From Pseudomonas mandelii (GTDB lineage: Bacteria > Pseudomonadota > Gammaproteobacteria > Pseudomonadales > Pseudomonadaceae), in assembly GCF_006438925.1 (NCBI RefSeq), contig NZ_RCZA01000003.1:348241-412240 (forward strand): a stretch of DNA of 64,000 nt, written 5' to 3'. Of this stretch, positions 1-10,018 are shown one piece after another (position 1 is the first letter of the stretch; each line of letters begins with the position of its first letter). Made by a program: the position numbers and the translations under genes. A model generated the notes under the pieces. That model worked only from the letters and a program-made list of their open reading frames with translations, did no database searches and was not told the DNA's origin.

Positions 1-1680
1 CCGGTGGTCGCGATCCCGCAATGGCGCGTGCTGGCAATCGGCTCGGCGGTGCTGGCGTTGCTGTCCCTGACCTTGCTGATGATCGACGGCTCGGCCCTGC
101 GCCAACGTGGCCGCACCTTCCTGACCTTTATCGCGTTCCTGTGCGGTTCGGTGTTGGTGTGGATCGGTTACGACTACAGCCAGCAATACAGCACCTGGTT
201 CAGCCTGACAGTAGGATTCCTGCTCGCGCTCGGCGCACTTGGGGTCTTTATTGTTTTGCTGACCGAGGCGCATGAACTGGCCGAAGCGGTCTGGACCCAC
301 AAACGCCGGCGTGAATTCCTGCCGGTGGTCGGCGATTCGGACTACCGACCGAAAGTCTCGATTCACGTGCCTTGCTACAACGAGCCACCGGAGATGGTCA
401 AACAGACCCTCAACGCCCTGGCCAACCTCGACTATCCGGACTTCGAAGTCCTGATCATCGACAACAACACCAAGGACCCGGCGGTCTGGGAGCCGGTGCG
501 CGATTATTGCGAAACCCTCGGCCCGCGCTTCAAGTTCTTCCACGTCGCGCCATTGGCCGGCTTCAAGGGTGGCGCGCTGAATTACCTGATTCCGCACACC
601 GCCAAGGATGCCGAAGTGATTGCGGTGATCGACTCGGACTACTGCGTCGACCCGAACTGGCTCAAGCACATGGTGCCGCACTTCGCCGACCCGAAAATCG
701 CCGTGGTGCAATCGCCACAGGATTACCGCGACCAGAACGAAAGCACCTTCAAGAAGCTCTGCTACGCCGAATACAAAGGTTTCTTCCACATCGGCATGGT
801 CACCCGTAACGACCGTGACGCGATCATTCAGCACGGCACCATGACCATGACCCGGCGCTCGGTGCTCGAGGAACTGGGCTGGGCTGACTGGTGCATCTGT
901 GAAGACGCCGAGTTGGGTTTGCGCGTGTTCGAGAAAGGCTTGTCAGCGGCGTATTACCACACCAGCTACGGCAAAGGCCTGATGCCCGATACCTTTATCG
1001 ACTTCAAGAAACAGCGTTTCCGCTGGGCTTACGGAGCGATTCAGATTATCAAGCGTCACACCGCCAGCCTGTTGCGCGGCAAGGACACCGAGCTGACCCG
1101 TGGCCAGCGTTACCACTTCCTCGCGGGCTGGTTGCCGTGGGTGGCGGATGGCATGAACATCTTCTTCACCGTCGGCGCCCTGTTGTGGTCGGCGGCGATG
1201 ATCATCGTGCCGCAGCGGGTCGATCCACCGTTGTTGATTTTCGCGATCCCGCCATTGGCGCTGTTCGTGTTCAAGGTGGGCAAGATCATCTTCCTCTACC
1301 GCCGTGCGGTGGGGGTCAACCTGAAGGATGCGTTCTGCGCGGCACTGGCAGGGTTGGCGTTGTCGCACACCATCGCCAAAGCGGTGCTGTACGGTTTCTT
1401 CACCAGTAGCATTCCGTTCTTCCGCACCCCGAAAAACGCCGATAACCACGGCTTCTGGGTGGCGATTTCGGAAGCTCGCGAAGAAATGTTCATCATGTTG
1501 CTGTTATGGAGCGCGGCGCTGGGGATTTTCCTGGTGAACGGCCTGCCGAGCAACGACATGCGCTTCTGGGTGACGATGTTGCTCGTGCAATCATTGCCTT
1601 ACCTGGCGGCGCTGATCATGGCGTTCTTGTCTTCGCTGCCGAAACCGGTGGTCGAGGGCGAGACGGCTCCGGCGGTCTAA
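1..1680 (+). CDS. ndvB: NdvB-type membrane glucosyltransferase (GT2), C-terminal part
   Basis: The frame is open from the first base, so the N-terminus lies outside the window and the GTG at position 4 is not a real start. The visible 559 or so residues hold two membrane segments, then a cytoplasmic GT2 domain with the DSD motif (nt 631-639), an ED dipeptide (nt 901-906) and a QRFRW motif (nt 1012-1026), then a bundle of C-terminal membrane helices. This is the plan of processive glucan synthases at the inner membrane. P. aeruginosa NdvB, which makes cyclic beta-1,3-glucans, is the neighbour of dapE in the same order, and dapE follows here. The glucan product is inferred from that family and synteny, not from the sequence alone. 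Confidence 0.8.
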   Translation, partial: PVVAIPQWRVLAIGSAVLALLSLTLLMIDGSALRQRGRTFLTFIAFLCGSVLVWIGYDYSQQYSTWFSLTVGFLLALGALGVFIVLLTEAHELAEAVWTHKRRREFLPVVGDSDYRPKVSIHVPCYNEPPEMVKQTLNALANLDYPDFEVLIIDNNTKDPAVWEPVRDYCETLGPRFKFFHVAPLAGFKGGALNYLIPHTAKDAEVIAVIDSDYCVDPNWLKHMVPHFADPKIAVVQSPQDYRDQNESTFKKLCYAEYKGFFHIGMVTRNDRDAIIQHGTMTMTRRSVLEELGWADWCICEDAELGLRVFEKGLSAAYYHTSYGKGLMPDTFIDFKKQRFRWAYGAIQIIKRHTASLLRGKDTELTRGQRYHFLAGWLPWVADGMNIFFTVGALLWSAAMIIVPQRVDPPLLIFAIPPLALFVFKVGKIIFLYRRAVGVNLKDAFCAALAGLALSHTIAKAVLYGFFTSSIPFFRTPKNADNHGFWVAISEAREEMFIMLLLWSAALGIFLVNGLPSNDMRFWVTMLLVQSLPYLAALIMAFLSSLPKPVVEGETAPAV

Positions 1681-1697
1681 ATCGTTCCAGATGTACT

Positions 1698-1725
1698 AAA
1701 CGGCGGCCAATGGCCGCCGTTTTGC
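1698..1725 (+). terminator. Rho-independent terminator after ndvB
   Basis: A GC-rich hairpin (AAACGGCGGCC, short loop, GGCCGCCGTTT) ends in a T run, 18 bases after the ndvB stop codon. Confidence 0.85.
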
Positions 1726-1787
1726 TTTAAGATAACCGCCATTTTGCAGGGCTTGGCAGAATACGGTTTGCCGATCAAACCCAACCT

Positions 1788-1877
1788 TGTGGGAGCGAGC
1801 CTGCTCGCGAATGCGGTGTAACAATCAACGTTTATGTTGACTGACACACCGCATTCGCGAGCAGGCTCGCTCCCACA
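1788..1877. repeat. REP pair (BIME) between ndvB and dapE
   Basis: Two REP sequences face each other, giving perfect 32-base arms (outermost TGTGGGAGCGAGCC) around a loop of about 26 bases. It ends 37 bases before dapE and could fold in its leader. Confidence 0.9.
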
Positions 1878-1914
1878 TTAGCCCATGCCCAACTTTAAGC
1901 TTCCGGAGTTCCCC

Positions 1915-3066
1915 ATGACGGCCCACGCCGACCTTTCGCCGACCCTTCAACTCGCCATCGACCTGATCCGCCGTCCGTCCGTGACGCCGGTCGACGCCGA
2001 TTGCCAGAAGCAGATGATGCAGCGCCTGGGCGATGCCGGTTTCGCGCTGGAACCGATGCGCATCGAAGATGTGGATAACTTCTGGGCGACCCACGGCAAA
2101 CACGACGGCCCGGTGCTGTGCTTTGCCGGTCACACCGACGTGGTGCCGACCGGCCCGGTGACCGCCTGGCAAATCGACCCGTTCAACGCAGTTATCGACG
2201 AACACGGCATGCTCTGCGGCCGGGGCGCGGCGGATATGAAGGGCAGCCTCGCTTCCATGACCGTGGCGGCCGAGCGTTTTGTCACCGACTATCCGGATCA
2301 CAAGGGCAAGGTCGCTTTCCTGATCACCAGCGACGAAGAAGGCCCGGCGCACCACGGCACCAAAGCGGTGATCGAACGCCTTGTCGCCCGTAAGGAGCGT
2401 CTGGACTGGTGCATCGTCGGCGAACCGTCGAGCACCACTCTGGTGGGCGATGTGGTCAAGAACGGCCGTCGCGGTTCCCTCGGCGCCAAGCTGACCGTGC
2501 GCGGTGTACAGGGCCATGTGGCCTATCCGCACCTGGCGAAAAACCCGATCCACCTCGCCGCCCCGGCACTGGCCGAACTGGCCGCCGAGCATTGGGACCA
2601 CGGCAACGATTTCTTCCCGCCGACCAGCTTCCAGATCTCCAACGTGAACTCCGGCACTGGCGCGACCAACGTGATCCCGGGTGATCTGGTGGCGGTGTTC
2701 AACTTCCGCTTTTCCACTGAGTCCACCGTCGAAGGCCTGCAAAAGCGCGTCGCTGACATCCTCGACAAGCATGGCCTGGACTGGCACATCGACTGGGCGC
2801 TGTCCGGTCTGCCGTTCCTCACCGAGCCGGGTGCGTTGCTGGATGCCGTCGCGTCGAGCATCAAGGACGTGACCGGTCGCGAGACCAAAGCCTCCACCAG
2901 CGGTGGCACCTCCGACGGGCGCTTCATTGCGACCATGGGTACGCAGGTGGTTGAACTGGGCCCGGTCAACGCGACGATCCACCAGGTCAACGAGCGCGTG
3001 CTGGCTGCCGACCTCGATGTGCTGACCGAAATTTACTACCAGACCCTGATCAAGTTGCTCGCCTGA
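1915..3066 (+). CDS. dapE: Succinyl-diaminopimelate desuccinylase DapE
   Basis: DapE hydrolyses N-succinyl-LL-diaminopimelate to LL-diaminopimelate and succinate in the cytoplasm, a step of lysine and peptidoglycan precursor synthesis. The 383-residue product shows the M20 metallopeptidase signature: AGHTDVVP with the first zinc histidine, GRGAADMKG with the bridging aspartate, and TSDEEGPA with the catalytic Glu pair. It lacks the Zn ligands only of unrelated families; length matches typical DapE. An in-frame ATG 30 bases upstream is possible, but the ATG at 1915 has a GGAG six bases ahead and gives the usual N-terminus. The stop overlaps the start of rlmA by one base, so the two are probably co-translated. 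Confidence 0.95.
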   Translation: MTAHADLSPTLQLAIDLIRRPSVTPVDADCQKQMMQRLGDAGFALEPMRIEDVDNFWATHGKHDGPVLCFAGHTDVVPTGPVTAWQIDPFNAVIDEHGMLCGRGAADMKGSLASMTVAAERFVTDYPDHKGKVAFLITSDEEGPAHHGTKAVIERLVARKERLDWCIVGEPSSTTLVGDVVKNGRRGSLGAKLTVRGVQGHVAYPHLAKNPIHLAAPALAELAAEHWDHGNDFFPPTSFQISNVNSGTGATNVIPGDLVAVFNFRFSTESTVEGLQKRVADILDKHGLDWHIDWALSGLPFLTEPGALLDAVASSIKDVTGRETKASTSGGTSDGRFIATMGTQVVELGPVNATIHQVNERVLAADLDVLTEIYYQTLIKLLA

Positions 3067-3875
3067 TGCTCGCCTGCCCGATCTGCAGTGAACCGCTGAA
3101 CGCGGTGGACAACGGCGTGGCCTGCCCCGCCGGGCATCGTTTCGACCGTGCGCGTCAGGGTTACCTGAACCTGTTGCCGGTGCAGCACAAGAACAGCCGC
3201 GAGCCTGGGGATAACCTGGCGATGGTCGAAGCCCGGCGCGATTTTTTGAACGCCGGCCATTACGCGCCGGTGGCCAAGCGTCTGGCCGAACTGGCGGCGC
3301 AATACGCGCCACAGCGCTGGCTGGACATCGGTTGTGGCGAGGGTTACTACACCGCGCAAATCGCCGAGGCCTTGCCGAACGCCGACGGTTACGCGCTGGA
3401 TATTTCCCGGGAAGCCGTCAAACGCGCCTGCAAACGTAACCCGCAGTTGACCTGGTTGATCGCCAGCATGGCGCGGGTGCCGTTGGCCTCCGGCAGCTGC
3501 CAGTTTCTCGCCAGCGTCTTCAGCCCGCTGGACTGGGAGGAAGCCAAGCGCCTGCTCAGCCCCGGCGGTGGTTTGATGAAAGTCGGGCCGACCAGCGGCC
3601 ATCTGATGGAATTGCGTGAGCGGCTTTACGACGAAGTGCGTGAATACACCGACGACAAGCATCTGGCCCTGGTGCCGGAAGGCATGACGCTGCAACACAG
3701 TGAAACCCTGGAATTTAAACTGACGCTGGAAAAGGGTCAGGACCGTGCGAACCTGTTGGCCATGACCCCTCACGGCTGGCGCGCCAGTGCTGAACGCCGA
3801 GCGGCAGTCATCGAACAGGTCGAGCCGTTCGAGGTCACTGTTTCAATGCGCTACGATTACTTCGTACTTCAATAA
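3066..3875 (+). CDS. rlmA: 23S rRNA (guanine-N1)-methyltransferase, RlmA family
   Basis: A 269-residue SAM-dependent methyltransferase expected to methylate N1 of a guanine in helix 35 of 23S rRNA (G745 in E. coli). The N-terminal zinc finger is visible: CPIC near residues 4-7, then CPAGH with the second Cys and a His near 20-24. The SAM-binding motif LDIGCGEGYYT follows near residue 90. Overlap with the dapE stop by one base suggests an operon with it. Ends just before a spacer of about 80 bases to the next gene. Confidence 0.88.
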   Translation: MLACPICSEPLNAVDNGVACPAGHRFDRARQGYLNLLPVQHKNSREPGDNLAMVEARRDFLNAGHYAPVAKRLAELAAQYAPQRWLDIGCGEGYYTAQIAEALPNADGYALDISREAVKRACKRNPQLTWLIASMARVPLASGSCQFLASVFSPLDWEEAKRLLSPGGGLMKVGPTSGHLMELRERLYDEVREYTDDKHLALVPEGMTLQHSETLEFKLTLEKGQDRANLLAMTPHGWRASAERRAAVIEQVEPFEVTVSMRYDYFVLQ

Positions 3876-3958
3876 ACTATAAATTTTTGGTCTTGAGCAA
3901 CGGCTTGAGGCCGGCTAAATCCGCGAATGGATTTTTCAGACCCGCAGTGAGGACATCC

Positions 3959-4336
3959 ATGCGCCAACCCGATATCGAGATTTACCTGAAAGACGCCGAC
4001 GTCGACTACAAGGCCGTCGCGGCCTGGCTCGGCACTGCTTTGGGCCCATGCACCGACTGGGTTCAGAAAGGCCAGACCTATAAGTGCAAGGCCGGCAACG
4101 TGTCGGTCACCTGGTTGCCAAAAGCCGTGGGCAAATGGAACAGCCTGTTCCTGGACAGCGACCAGACCCCGTGGGAAGACGACATCGCCTGCGCCCGCGC
4201 AGCCTTTGCCGCATTGAACGTCGAAGTGCGTTGCGCACCGGGTAGCTGGGTCGAGGAAGAAGGTGAAGAGACAGCGGATCGCTGGATGCGCATCAGCGCC
4301 GATGGCGAAGAAGAAATCACCTGGAAAACGGCTTAA
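3959..4336 (+). CDS. Conserved hypothetical protein, 125 aa
   Basis: Start chosen at ATG 3959, preceded by GAGG at good distance; the frame is open further upstream without a convincing start. The product is small, soluble and acidic, with an acidic stretch (EEEGEE) before the C-terminus and no signal peptide or membrane helix. It has four Cys, two of them in the middle around TYKCK. I do not recognise the family and assign no function. A hairpin with 7-base arms (GTGTCGC/GCGACAC, 4347-4375) follows the stop and may terminate transcription, although it lacks a T run. Confidence 0.7.
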   Translation: MRQPDIEIYLKDADVDYKAVAAWLGTALGPCTDWVQKGQTYKCKAGNVSVTWLPKAVGKWNSLFLDSDQTPWEDDIACARAAFAALNVEVRCAPGSWVEEEGEETADRWMRISADGEEEITWKTA

Positions 4337-4383
4337 AGCCTGTTTTGTGTCGCTCACAAAACCGGTGGGCGACACCGATCAAA

Positions 4384-4473
4384 TGTGGGAGCGAGCCTGC
4401 TCGCGAATGCGGTGAGTCATTCAACGTTGATGTCGACTGATACACCGCATTCGCGAGCAGGCTCGCTCCCACA
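4384..4473. repeat. REP pair (BIME)
   Basis: Inverted REP pair with the same arms as at 1788-1877, lying between the converging 125-aa gene and the cold-shock gene. Confidence 0.9.
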
Positions 4474-4502
4474 GTAGTTTCGTGTGATCTGAAGGGTGTT
4501 GT

Positions 4503-4712
4503 TTACAAACCCACCACATCCTCAGCCTGCAAACCCTTCTCGCCGGTCACCACGCCGTATTCAACCTGCTGGCCTTCAGCCAACGAGCGATGCCCTTCGC
4601 CGCGAATCGCGCGGTAATGCACGAACACGTCCACCCCGTCCTCGCGCTGAATGAAGCCGTAGCCCTTGGCGTCGTTGAACCACTTCACATTGCCGGTTTC
4701 GCGCGTAGCCAT
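4503..4712 (-). CDS. Cold-shock domain protein (CspA family)
   Basis: A 69-residue single cold-shock domain. RNP1 reads KGYGFIQ and RNP2 reads VFVHY, the two aromatic motifs that stack on single-stranded RNA or DNA; the N-terminal GNVKWFN is also typical. Such proteins act as RNA chaperones. RNP2 has a tyrosine after the histidine where many members have F or S, and the loop [10 protein letters not shown] replaces the usual SAI motif, so this belongs to a divergent Pseudomonas subgroup rather than to CspA itself. A GGGGG-rich ribosome site and a sigma70-like promoter (4747-4774) lie upstream. Confidence 0.93.
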   Translation of the reverse strand: MATRETGNVKWFNDAKGYGFIQREDGVDVFVHYRAIRGEGHRSLAEGQQVEYGVVTGEKGLQAEDVVGL

Positions 4713-4746
4713 GTCAGTACCCCCTTGTTTTTATTTTGAACGGCCG

Positions 4747-4774
4747 AGTATATGACAGCCGCCAAAACTCTCAA
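4747..4774 (-). promoter_or_regulatory. Sigma70-like promoter of the cold-shock gene
   Basis: On the minus strand TTGAGA (-35), 16 bases, then TATACT (-10). The distance to the ATG leaves a leader of about 30 bases, so a long cold-shock 5' UTR as in E. coli cspA is not evident. Confidence 0.6.
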
Positions 4775-4875
4775 CTCACTTTACTTAGCCGCTTTTTTGC
4801 CGATTTTCGGCGAATACGGCACACTACCGGCCACCCGAGCAAACGCTCGGTTTTATTCACTCATGCAGATCCCGA

Positions 4876-7377
4876 ATGACCCGCTCCCCGTTCCGCCGTC
4901 TTGTGTTTGGCACCCTGCGCCGACTGTTGTACCTCTGGGTTCGTTCGGAGACGATCAATCAGTCGTCGTTCACCCTCAACCTCGACCGCAGCCGTCCGGT
5001 GTTCTACGTCCTGCAAAACCCTTCGCTGACCGACCTGGCCGTGGTCGATACCGAGTGCAGCAAGGCGGGCCTGCCGCGCCCGGTGTTGCCAGTATCGGTA
5101 GGTACGCTGGAGGAACCCGCGGCGTTCTTTTACCTGACGCCAGAGCCCGATTGGCTCGGCCGTCAGGATAAGCGTGGTGCACCGCCGACCTTGACTCGCC
5201 TGGTCAGCGCCCTGAGCCAGAACGCCGTCGAAGACGCGCAGATCATTCCGGTCAGCGTGTTCTGGGGTCAGTCGCCAGACAGCGAATCGAGCCCGTGGAA
5301 GTTGCTGTTCGCCGACAGCTGGGCGGTCACCGGGCGTCTGCGTCGGTTGCTGAGCATTATTGTGCTGGGGCGCAAAACCCGGGTGCAGTTCTCCGCGCCG
5401 ATCCATTTGCGCGAACTGATCGACCACAACAAGGGCCACGAACGCACCGTGCGCATGGCCCAGCGGATTCTGCGGGTGCACTTCCGCAACCTGAAAGCGG
5501 CGGTGATCGGCCCGGACATTTCCCACCGCCGCAACCTGGTCAAAGGCTTGCTGAATCAACCACTGGTCAAGCAAGCGATCCTCGACGAAGCCGAGCGTGA
5601 AAACATCTCCCCGGAGAAAGCCAAGGCCCAAGCCCTGCGCTATGGCAACGAGATCGCCTCCGACTACACCTACACCGCCATTCGTTTTCTGGAAGTAGTG
5701 CTGAGCTGGTTCTGGAACAAGATCTACGACGGGATCAAGGTCAACCACATCGAAGGCGTGCAGAAAGTCGCGCAAGGTCACGAAGTGATCTACGTGCCGT
5801 GCCATCGCAGCCACATCGACTACCTGCTGCTGTCCTACTTGCTGTTCCGCAACGGCCTGACCCCACCGCACATCGCCGCCGGGATCAACCTCAACATGCC
5901 GGTGATCGGCAGCCTGCTGAGGCGTGGCGGTGCGTTCTTCATGCGCCGCACCTTCAAGGGCAACCCGCTCTACACCTCAGTGTTCAACGAATACCTGCAC
6001 ACTCTGTTTACCAAAGGCTTCCCGGTGGAGTACTTCGTCGAGGGCGGCCGTTCGCGCACCGGGCGCATGCTGCAACCAAAAACCGGGATGCTGGCGATCA
6101 CCCTGCGCAGCTTCTTGCGTTCATCGCGCATGCCGATCGTGTTCATCCCGGTCTACATCGGCTACGAGCGTGTGCTGGAAGGCCGGACCTACCTCGGCGA
6201 ACTGCGTGGCGCGAGCAAGAAGAAAGAATCGATCTTCGACATCTTCAAAGTCATCGGCGCGCTCAAGCAGCGTTTCGGTCAGGTGGCGGTGAACTTCGGC
6301 GAACCGATCAAATTGGCGGAATTCCTCGACAGCGAACAACCGGACTGGCGCCAGCAGGAACTCGGTCCGCAGTTCAAACCGGCCTGGCTCAACGAAACCA
6401 CAAACCGCCTCGGCGAGAAAGTCGCGCAGCATCTGAACGAAGCGGCGGCGATCAACCCGGTCAACCTTGTGGCCCTGGCGTTGCTGTCCACCAGCCGACT
6501 GGCCCTGGACGATCGTGCGATGGCACGGGTGCTCGATCTGTACCTGGCGCTGTTGCGCAAGGTGCCGTATTCGCCGCACACCACGTTGCCGGAAGGTGAC
6601 GGCCGCGCGCTGATCGAGCATGTGAAGGACATGGACCTGCTGTCCGAGCAGAGCGATGCCCTGGGCAAGATTCTGTATCTGGACGAGCAGAACGCCGTCC
6701 TGATGACCTACTACCGCAACAACGTTTTGCACATCTTCGCCTTGCCGGCGTTGCTGGCGAGCTTCTTCCAGAGCGCCTCGCGCATGAGCCGCGAACAGAT
6801 CCTGCGCTACACCCGCGCGCTCTATCCGTACTTGCAATCGGAGTTGTTTATTCGCTGGTCGCTGGACGAGCTGGATGCGGTGATTGATCAATGGCTCGAA
6901 GCCTTCGTCGAGCAAGGTCTGCTGCGTTTCGAGAACGACGTCTACCTGCGTCCGGCACCGAGCTCGCGGCATTTCGTCCTGCTGACCCTGCTGTCGAAAA
7001 GCATCGCCCAGACCTTGCAGCGCTTTTACATGACGGTCTCGCTGCTGCTCAACAGCGGTCAGAACAGCATCAGCGCCGAAGAGCTGGAAGACTTGTGCAC
7101 GGTCATGGCCCAGCGCCTGTCGATCCTCCATGGCCTCAACGCCCCGGAGTTCTTCGACAAGAGCCTGTTTCGCCACTTCATCCAGACGATGCTGGATCTG
7201 GATGTGCTCAAGCGAGACGAGGCCGGCAAGCTGAGCTATCACGAACTGCTCGGCGAACTGGCCGAAGGCGCGGCCAAGCGGGTGTTGCCAGCGGAGATTC
7301 GCTTGTCGATCCGTCAGGTCGCGTTGCATCGCAGTGAAGATGCGGCGGATCAGGTCGCCACACAGCCCGAGGCCTGA
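4876..7377 (+). CDS. plsB: Glycerol-3-phosphate 1-O-acyltransferase PlsB
   Basis: An 833-residue protein, the usual length for PlsB, the inner-membrane enzyme that puts the first acyl chain on sn-glycerol 3-phosphate from acyl-ACP or acyl-CoA. Acyltransferase block I is the HX4D motif in CHRSHIDY (around nt 5800-5820); block [12 protein letters not shown], block [14 protein letters not shown] with the EGGRSR substrate site, and block [13 protein letters not shown] follow in order. The start at ATG 4876 gives the family-typical basic, hydrophobic N-terminus. The gene stands alone between a divergent cold-shock gene and a REP pair. Confidence 0.96.
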   Translation: MTRSPFRRLVFGTLRRLLYLWVRSETINQSSFTLNLDRSRPVFYVLQNPSLTDLAVVDTECSKAGLPRPVLPVSVGTLEEPAAFFYLTPEPDWLGRQDKRGAPPTLTRLVSALSQNAVEDAQIIPVSVFWGQSPDSESSPWKLLFADSWAVTGRLRRLLSIIVLGRKTRVQFSAPIHLRELIDHNKGHERTVRMAQRILRVHFRNLKAAVIGPDISHRRNLVKGLLNQPLVKQAILDEAERENISPEKAKAQALRYGNEIASDYTYTAIRFLEVVLSWFWNKIYDGIKVNHIEGVQKVAQGHEVIYVPCHRSHIDYLLLSYLLFRNGLTPPHIAAGINLNMPVIGSLLRRGGAFFMRRTFKGNPLYTSVFNEYLHTLFTKGFPVEYFVEGGRSRTGRMLQPKTGMLAITLRSFLRSSRMPIVFIPVYIGYERVLEGRTYLGELRGASKKKESIFDIFKVIGALKQRFGQVAVNFGEPIKLAEFLDSEQPDWRQQELGPQFKPAWLNETTNRLGEKVAQHLNEAAAINPVNLVALALLSTSRLALDDRAMARVLDLYLALLRKVPYSPHTTLPEGDGRALIEHVKDMDLLSEQSDALGKILYLDEQNAVLMTYYRNNVLHIFALPALLASFFQSASRMSREQILRYTRALYPYLQSELFIRWSLDELDAVIDQWLEAFVEQGLLRFENDVYLRPAPSSRHFVLLTLLSKSIAQTLQRFYMTVSLLLNSGQNSISAEELEDLCTVMAQRLSILHGLNAPEFFDKSLFRHFIQTMLDLDVLKRDEAGKLSYHELLGELAEGAAKRVLPAEIRLSIRQVALHRSEDAADQVATQPEA

Positions 7378-7387
7378 TGAAATCCCT

Positions 7388-7476
7388 GTGGGAGCGAGCC
7401 TGCTCGCGAATGCGGTTTAACATTCAACATTTCAGTTGTCTGGCACACCGCTTTCGCGAGCAGGCTCATTCCCACA
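7388..7476. repeat. REP pair (BIME)
   Basis: Inverted REP pair just after plsB. The second arm has diverged (CTCATTCCCAC instead of CTCGCTCCCAC). It ends 18 bases before the next start codon. Confidence 0.88.
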
Positions 7477-7493
7477 TTAATTGGAGATCTGCG

Positions 7494-7892
7494 ATGAAAA
7501 AACTCTCTTTATTGGCCATGACCACCCTGCTGGGCGCCTGTCAGTCGATGCAACCCGCCGCTAAAACCGCCCTCGATGGCGAAGTGTTCTACCTGCAACG
7601 CATTGCCCTGCCACCGAGTGCCACCTTAAGCGTCAGCTTGCAGGACGTGTCCCTGGCCGATGCGCCCGCCGTGGTCCTTGGCGAACAGAAAGGCCCGGTC
7701 AAAGGCCAGGTGCCGTTGCCGTTTCATCTGAGTTACGATCCAACGCAGGTCAAACCGGGCCATCGTTATTCGGTCAGCGCACGGATCGAAGTGAATGGCG
7801 AACTGATGTTCATCACCACCGAACATCACGCCGTGCAGCTGGATGGCAGCGATCCGCAGCCACTGAAAATCCGCGTCGACGCCGTCCGCTAA
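7494..7892 (+). CDS. YbaY/YscW-like lipoprotein
   Basis: A 132-residue predicted lipoprotein: short basic N-terminus, hydrophobic core, then lipobox LLGAC with the lipidated Cys near residue 15. The mature part (EVFYLQRIALPP, then a beta-rich stretch ending in PLKIRV) matches the YbaY family, related to YscW-type secretin pilotins (PF09619). The role of YbaY itself is poorly known. The start is the ATG at 7494, placed after GGAG; the frame runs upstream through the REP pair, which is accidental. The DUF4197 gene follows after 30 bases, probably in the same transcript. Confidence 0.8.
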   Translation: MKKLSLLAMTTLLGACQSMQPAAKTALDGEVFYLQRIALPPSATLSVSLQDVSLADAPAVVLGEQKGPVKGQVPLPFHLSYDPTQVKPGHRYSVSARIEVNGELMFITTEHHAVQLDGSDPQPLKIRVDAVR

Positions 7893-7922
7893 TCTCTACT
7901 TTTTTTGAACAAGGAAGCTGCC

Positions 7923-8612
7923 ATGCTCCGCCCTACCCTTCGCTTCGCCGGCCTGTGCGCAGGCTTGATGATCTCCGCCAGCGCCCTGGCGCTGTCGCTC
8001 AACGACCTGTCACAAAAAGACGCCACCGGCGGCCTGAAAGATGCCCTGACCCAAGGCGCGCAGCTGGCCGTGAAACAACTGGGCACGCCGGGCGGCTTCA
8101 GCAACAACCCGGACGTGAAAATCGAGCTGCCGGGCAAACTGGGCAAAGTCGCCAGCAAAATGAAACAGTTCGGCATGGGCGACCAGGTCGATCAGCTGGA
8201 AACCAGCATGAACAAAGCGGCTGAAACCGCCGTGACCCAAGCCCAGCCGATCCTGGTGGACGCGGTGAAGAAGATGAGCGTGGAAGATGCCAAGGGCATT
8301 CTCAGCGGCGGCAAGGACTCGGCCACTCAATACCTGAACAAAACCAGCCGCGAACAGATCCGCGTGAAGTTCCTGCCAATCGTCAAGCAAGCCACCGACC
8401 AGGTCGGCCTGGCCCAGCAATACAACTCGTTCGCCGGGCAAGCTGCGACGCTGGGTGTGGTGGATGCGAAGAGCGCCAACATCGAAAGCTACGTGACCGA
8501 GCAGGCGTTGAACGGTCTGTTCGAGATGATTGGTAAACAGGAAGAAACCATTCGCCAGAATCCTGCGGCGGCAGCGACGAGTTTGGCGAAGAAGGTGTTT
8601 GGAACGCTGTAG
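7923..8612 (+). CDS. DUF4197 domain protein, exported
   Basis: A 229-residue protein with a Sec signal peptide ending near ALA-LSLND (residues 1-22). The mature part is helical: a run DATGGLKDAL resembles the DUF4197 opening, and the C-terminal half carries GLFEMIGKQEETIRQNP, the typical family ending. The molecular role of the family is unknown. The ATG at 7923 follows AAGGAAG; a TTG 18 bases earlier is less likely. Likely transcribed with the lipoprotein gene before it; a strong terminator follows. Confidence 0.82.
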   Translation: MLRPTLRFAGLCAGLMISASALALSLNDLSQKDATGGLKDALTQGAQLAVKQLGTPGGFSNNPDVKIELPGKLGKVASKMKQFGMGDQVDQLETSMNKAAETAVTQAQPILVDAVKKMSVEDAKGILSGGKDSATQYLNKTSREQIRVKFLPIVKQATDQVGLAQQYNSFAGQAATLGVVDAKSANIESYVTEQALNGLFEMIGKQEETIRQNPAAAATSLAKKVFGTL

Positions 8613-8634
8613 TTTTTGAGTGACTGAAACCCAC

Positions 8635-8673
8635 AAAAAGCCCGCTGACCTTTACAGGTTCAGCGGGCTTTTT
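8635..8673 (+). terminator. Rho-independent terminator after the DUF4197 gene
   Basis: Hairpin AAAAAGCCCGCTGACC, loop, GGTTCAGCGGGCTTTTT with a T tail. Confidence 0.92.
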
Positions 8674-8791
8674 CGTTTGCCTGTTTTTCGCAGGGTTGAG
8701 CCAAATAGTGGTCCAGGATTACTTGACCAGATCAGCTTGCTCGCGAAAGTGGGGTATCAGGTGACTTCAATGCTGAATGTTAAACAGCCTT

Positions 8792-10018
8792 CGCGAGCAA
8801 GCCCGCTCCTACATTGAAACGGTGCACATCAGCAAAAATTGGTTGGCCGTCAGGCCGCCATCGCGAGCAGGCTCGCTCCCACAGTGGGATGGTGTGCATC
8901 TGCAAAAGATAGGTCCGCCGCCAGGCCGCCATCGCGAGCAGGCTCGCTCCCACAGGGGGATGGTGTGCATCTGCAAAAGATAGGTCGGCCGTCAGGCCGC
9001 CATCGCGAGCAGGCTCGCTCCCACAGTGGGATGGTGTGCATCTGCAAAAGATAGGTCGGCCGTCAGGCCGCCATCGCGAGCAGGCTCGCTCCCACAGGGG
9101 GATGGTGTGCATCTGCAAAAGATAGGTCGGCCGTCAGGCCGCCATCGCGAGCAGGCTCGCTCCCATAGGGGGATGGTGTGCATCTGCAAAAGATAGGTCG
9201 GCTGTCAGGCCGCCATCGCGAGCAGGCTCGCTCCCACAGTGGGATGGTGTGCATCTGCAAAAGATAGGTCGGCCGTCAGGCCGCCATCGCGAGCAGGCTC
9301 GCTCCCACAGTGGGATGGTGTGCATCTGCAAAAGATAGGTCGGCTGTCAGGCCGCCATCGCGAGCAGGCTCGCTCCCACAGGGGGATGGTGTGCATCTGC
9401 AAAAGATAGGTTGGCCGTCAGGCCGCCATCGCGAGCAGGCTCGCTCCCACAGTGGGATGGTGTGCATCTGCAAAAGATAGGTCGGCCGTCAGGCCGCCAT
9501 CGCGAGCAGGCTCGCTCCCACAGTGGGATGGTGTGCATCTGCAAAAGATAGGTCGGCTGTCAGGCCGCCATCGCGAGCAGGCTCGCTCCCACAGTGGGAT
9601 GGTGTGCATCTGCAAAAGATAGGTCCGCCGCCAGGCCGCCATCGCGAGCAGGCTCGCTCCCACAGGGGGATGGTGTGCATCTGCAAAAGATAGGTTGGCC
9701 GTCAGGCCGCCATCGCGAGCAGGCTCACTCCCACAGTGGGATGGTGTGCATCTGCAAAAGATAGGTCGGCTGTCAGGCCGCCATCGCGAGCAGGCTCGCT
9801 CCCACAGTGGGATGGTGTGCATCTGCAAAAGATAGGTCCGCCGCCAGGCCGCCATCGCGAGCAGGCTCGCTCCCACAGTGGGATGGTGTGCATCTGCAAA
9901 AGATAAGTTGGCCGTCAGGCCGCCATCGCGAGCAGGCTCGCTCCCACAGTGGGATGGTGTGCATCTGCAAAAGATAGGTTGGCCGTCAGGCCGCCATCGC
10001 GAGCAAGCCCGCTCCCAC
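8792..10018. repeat. Tandem array of 71-bp REP-containing units
   Basis: Seventeen REP cores (CGCGAGCAGGCTCGCTCC) start at 8862 and then every 71 bases without exception up to 9998. A diverged 70-base unit starts at 8792. Each unit holds the REP hairpin and a constant linker with GGATGGTGTGCATCTGC and AAAAGATAGGT. Units differ only at a few sites: CAGTGGG or CAGGGGG after the core, and TCGGCCGTC, TCGGCTGTC, TTGGCCGTC or TCCGCCGCC before the next. The two outermost cores read GCAAGCCCGC, unlike the inner ones. At the left end a REP in the opposite orientation sits at about 8735. Minus-strand frames in it are not genes. Confidence 0.97.

Noticed and set aside
1825..3312. 495-aa minus-strand ORF opposite dapE
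   Set aside because: High-GC third positions keep the antisense frame open; the sense frame encodes a clear DapE, and the antisense protein is rich in Arg, His and Gly with no domain.
4347..4375. Terminator after the 125-aa gene
   Set aside because: The hairpin has 7-base arms but a long loop and no T run, so it is mentioned in the gene entry only.
8792..10018. CRISPR array
   Set aside because: The units are contiguous REP hairpins with near-identical linkers; there are no unique spacers of constant length and no cas genes.
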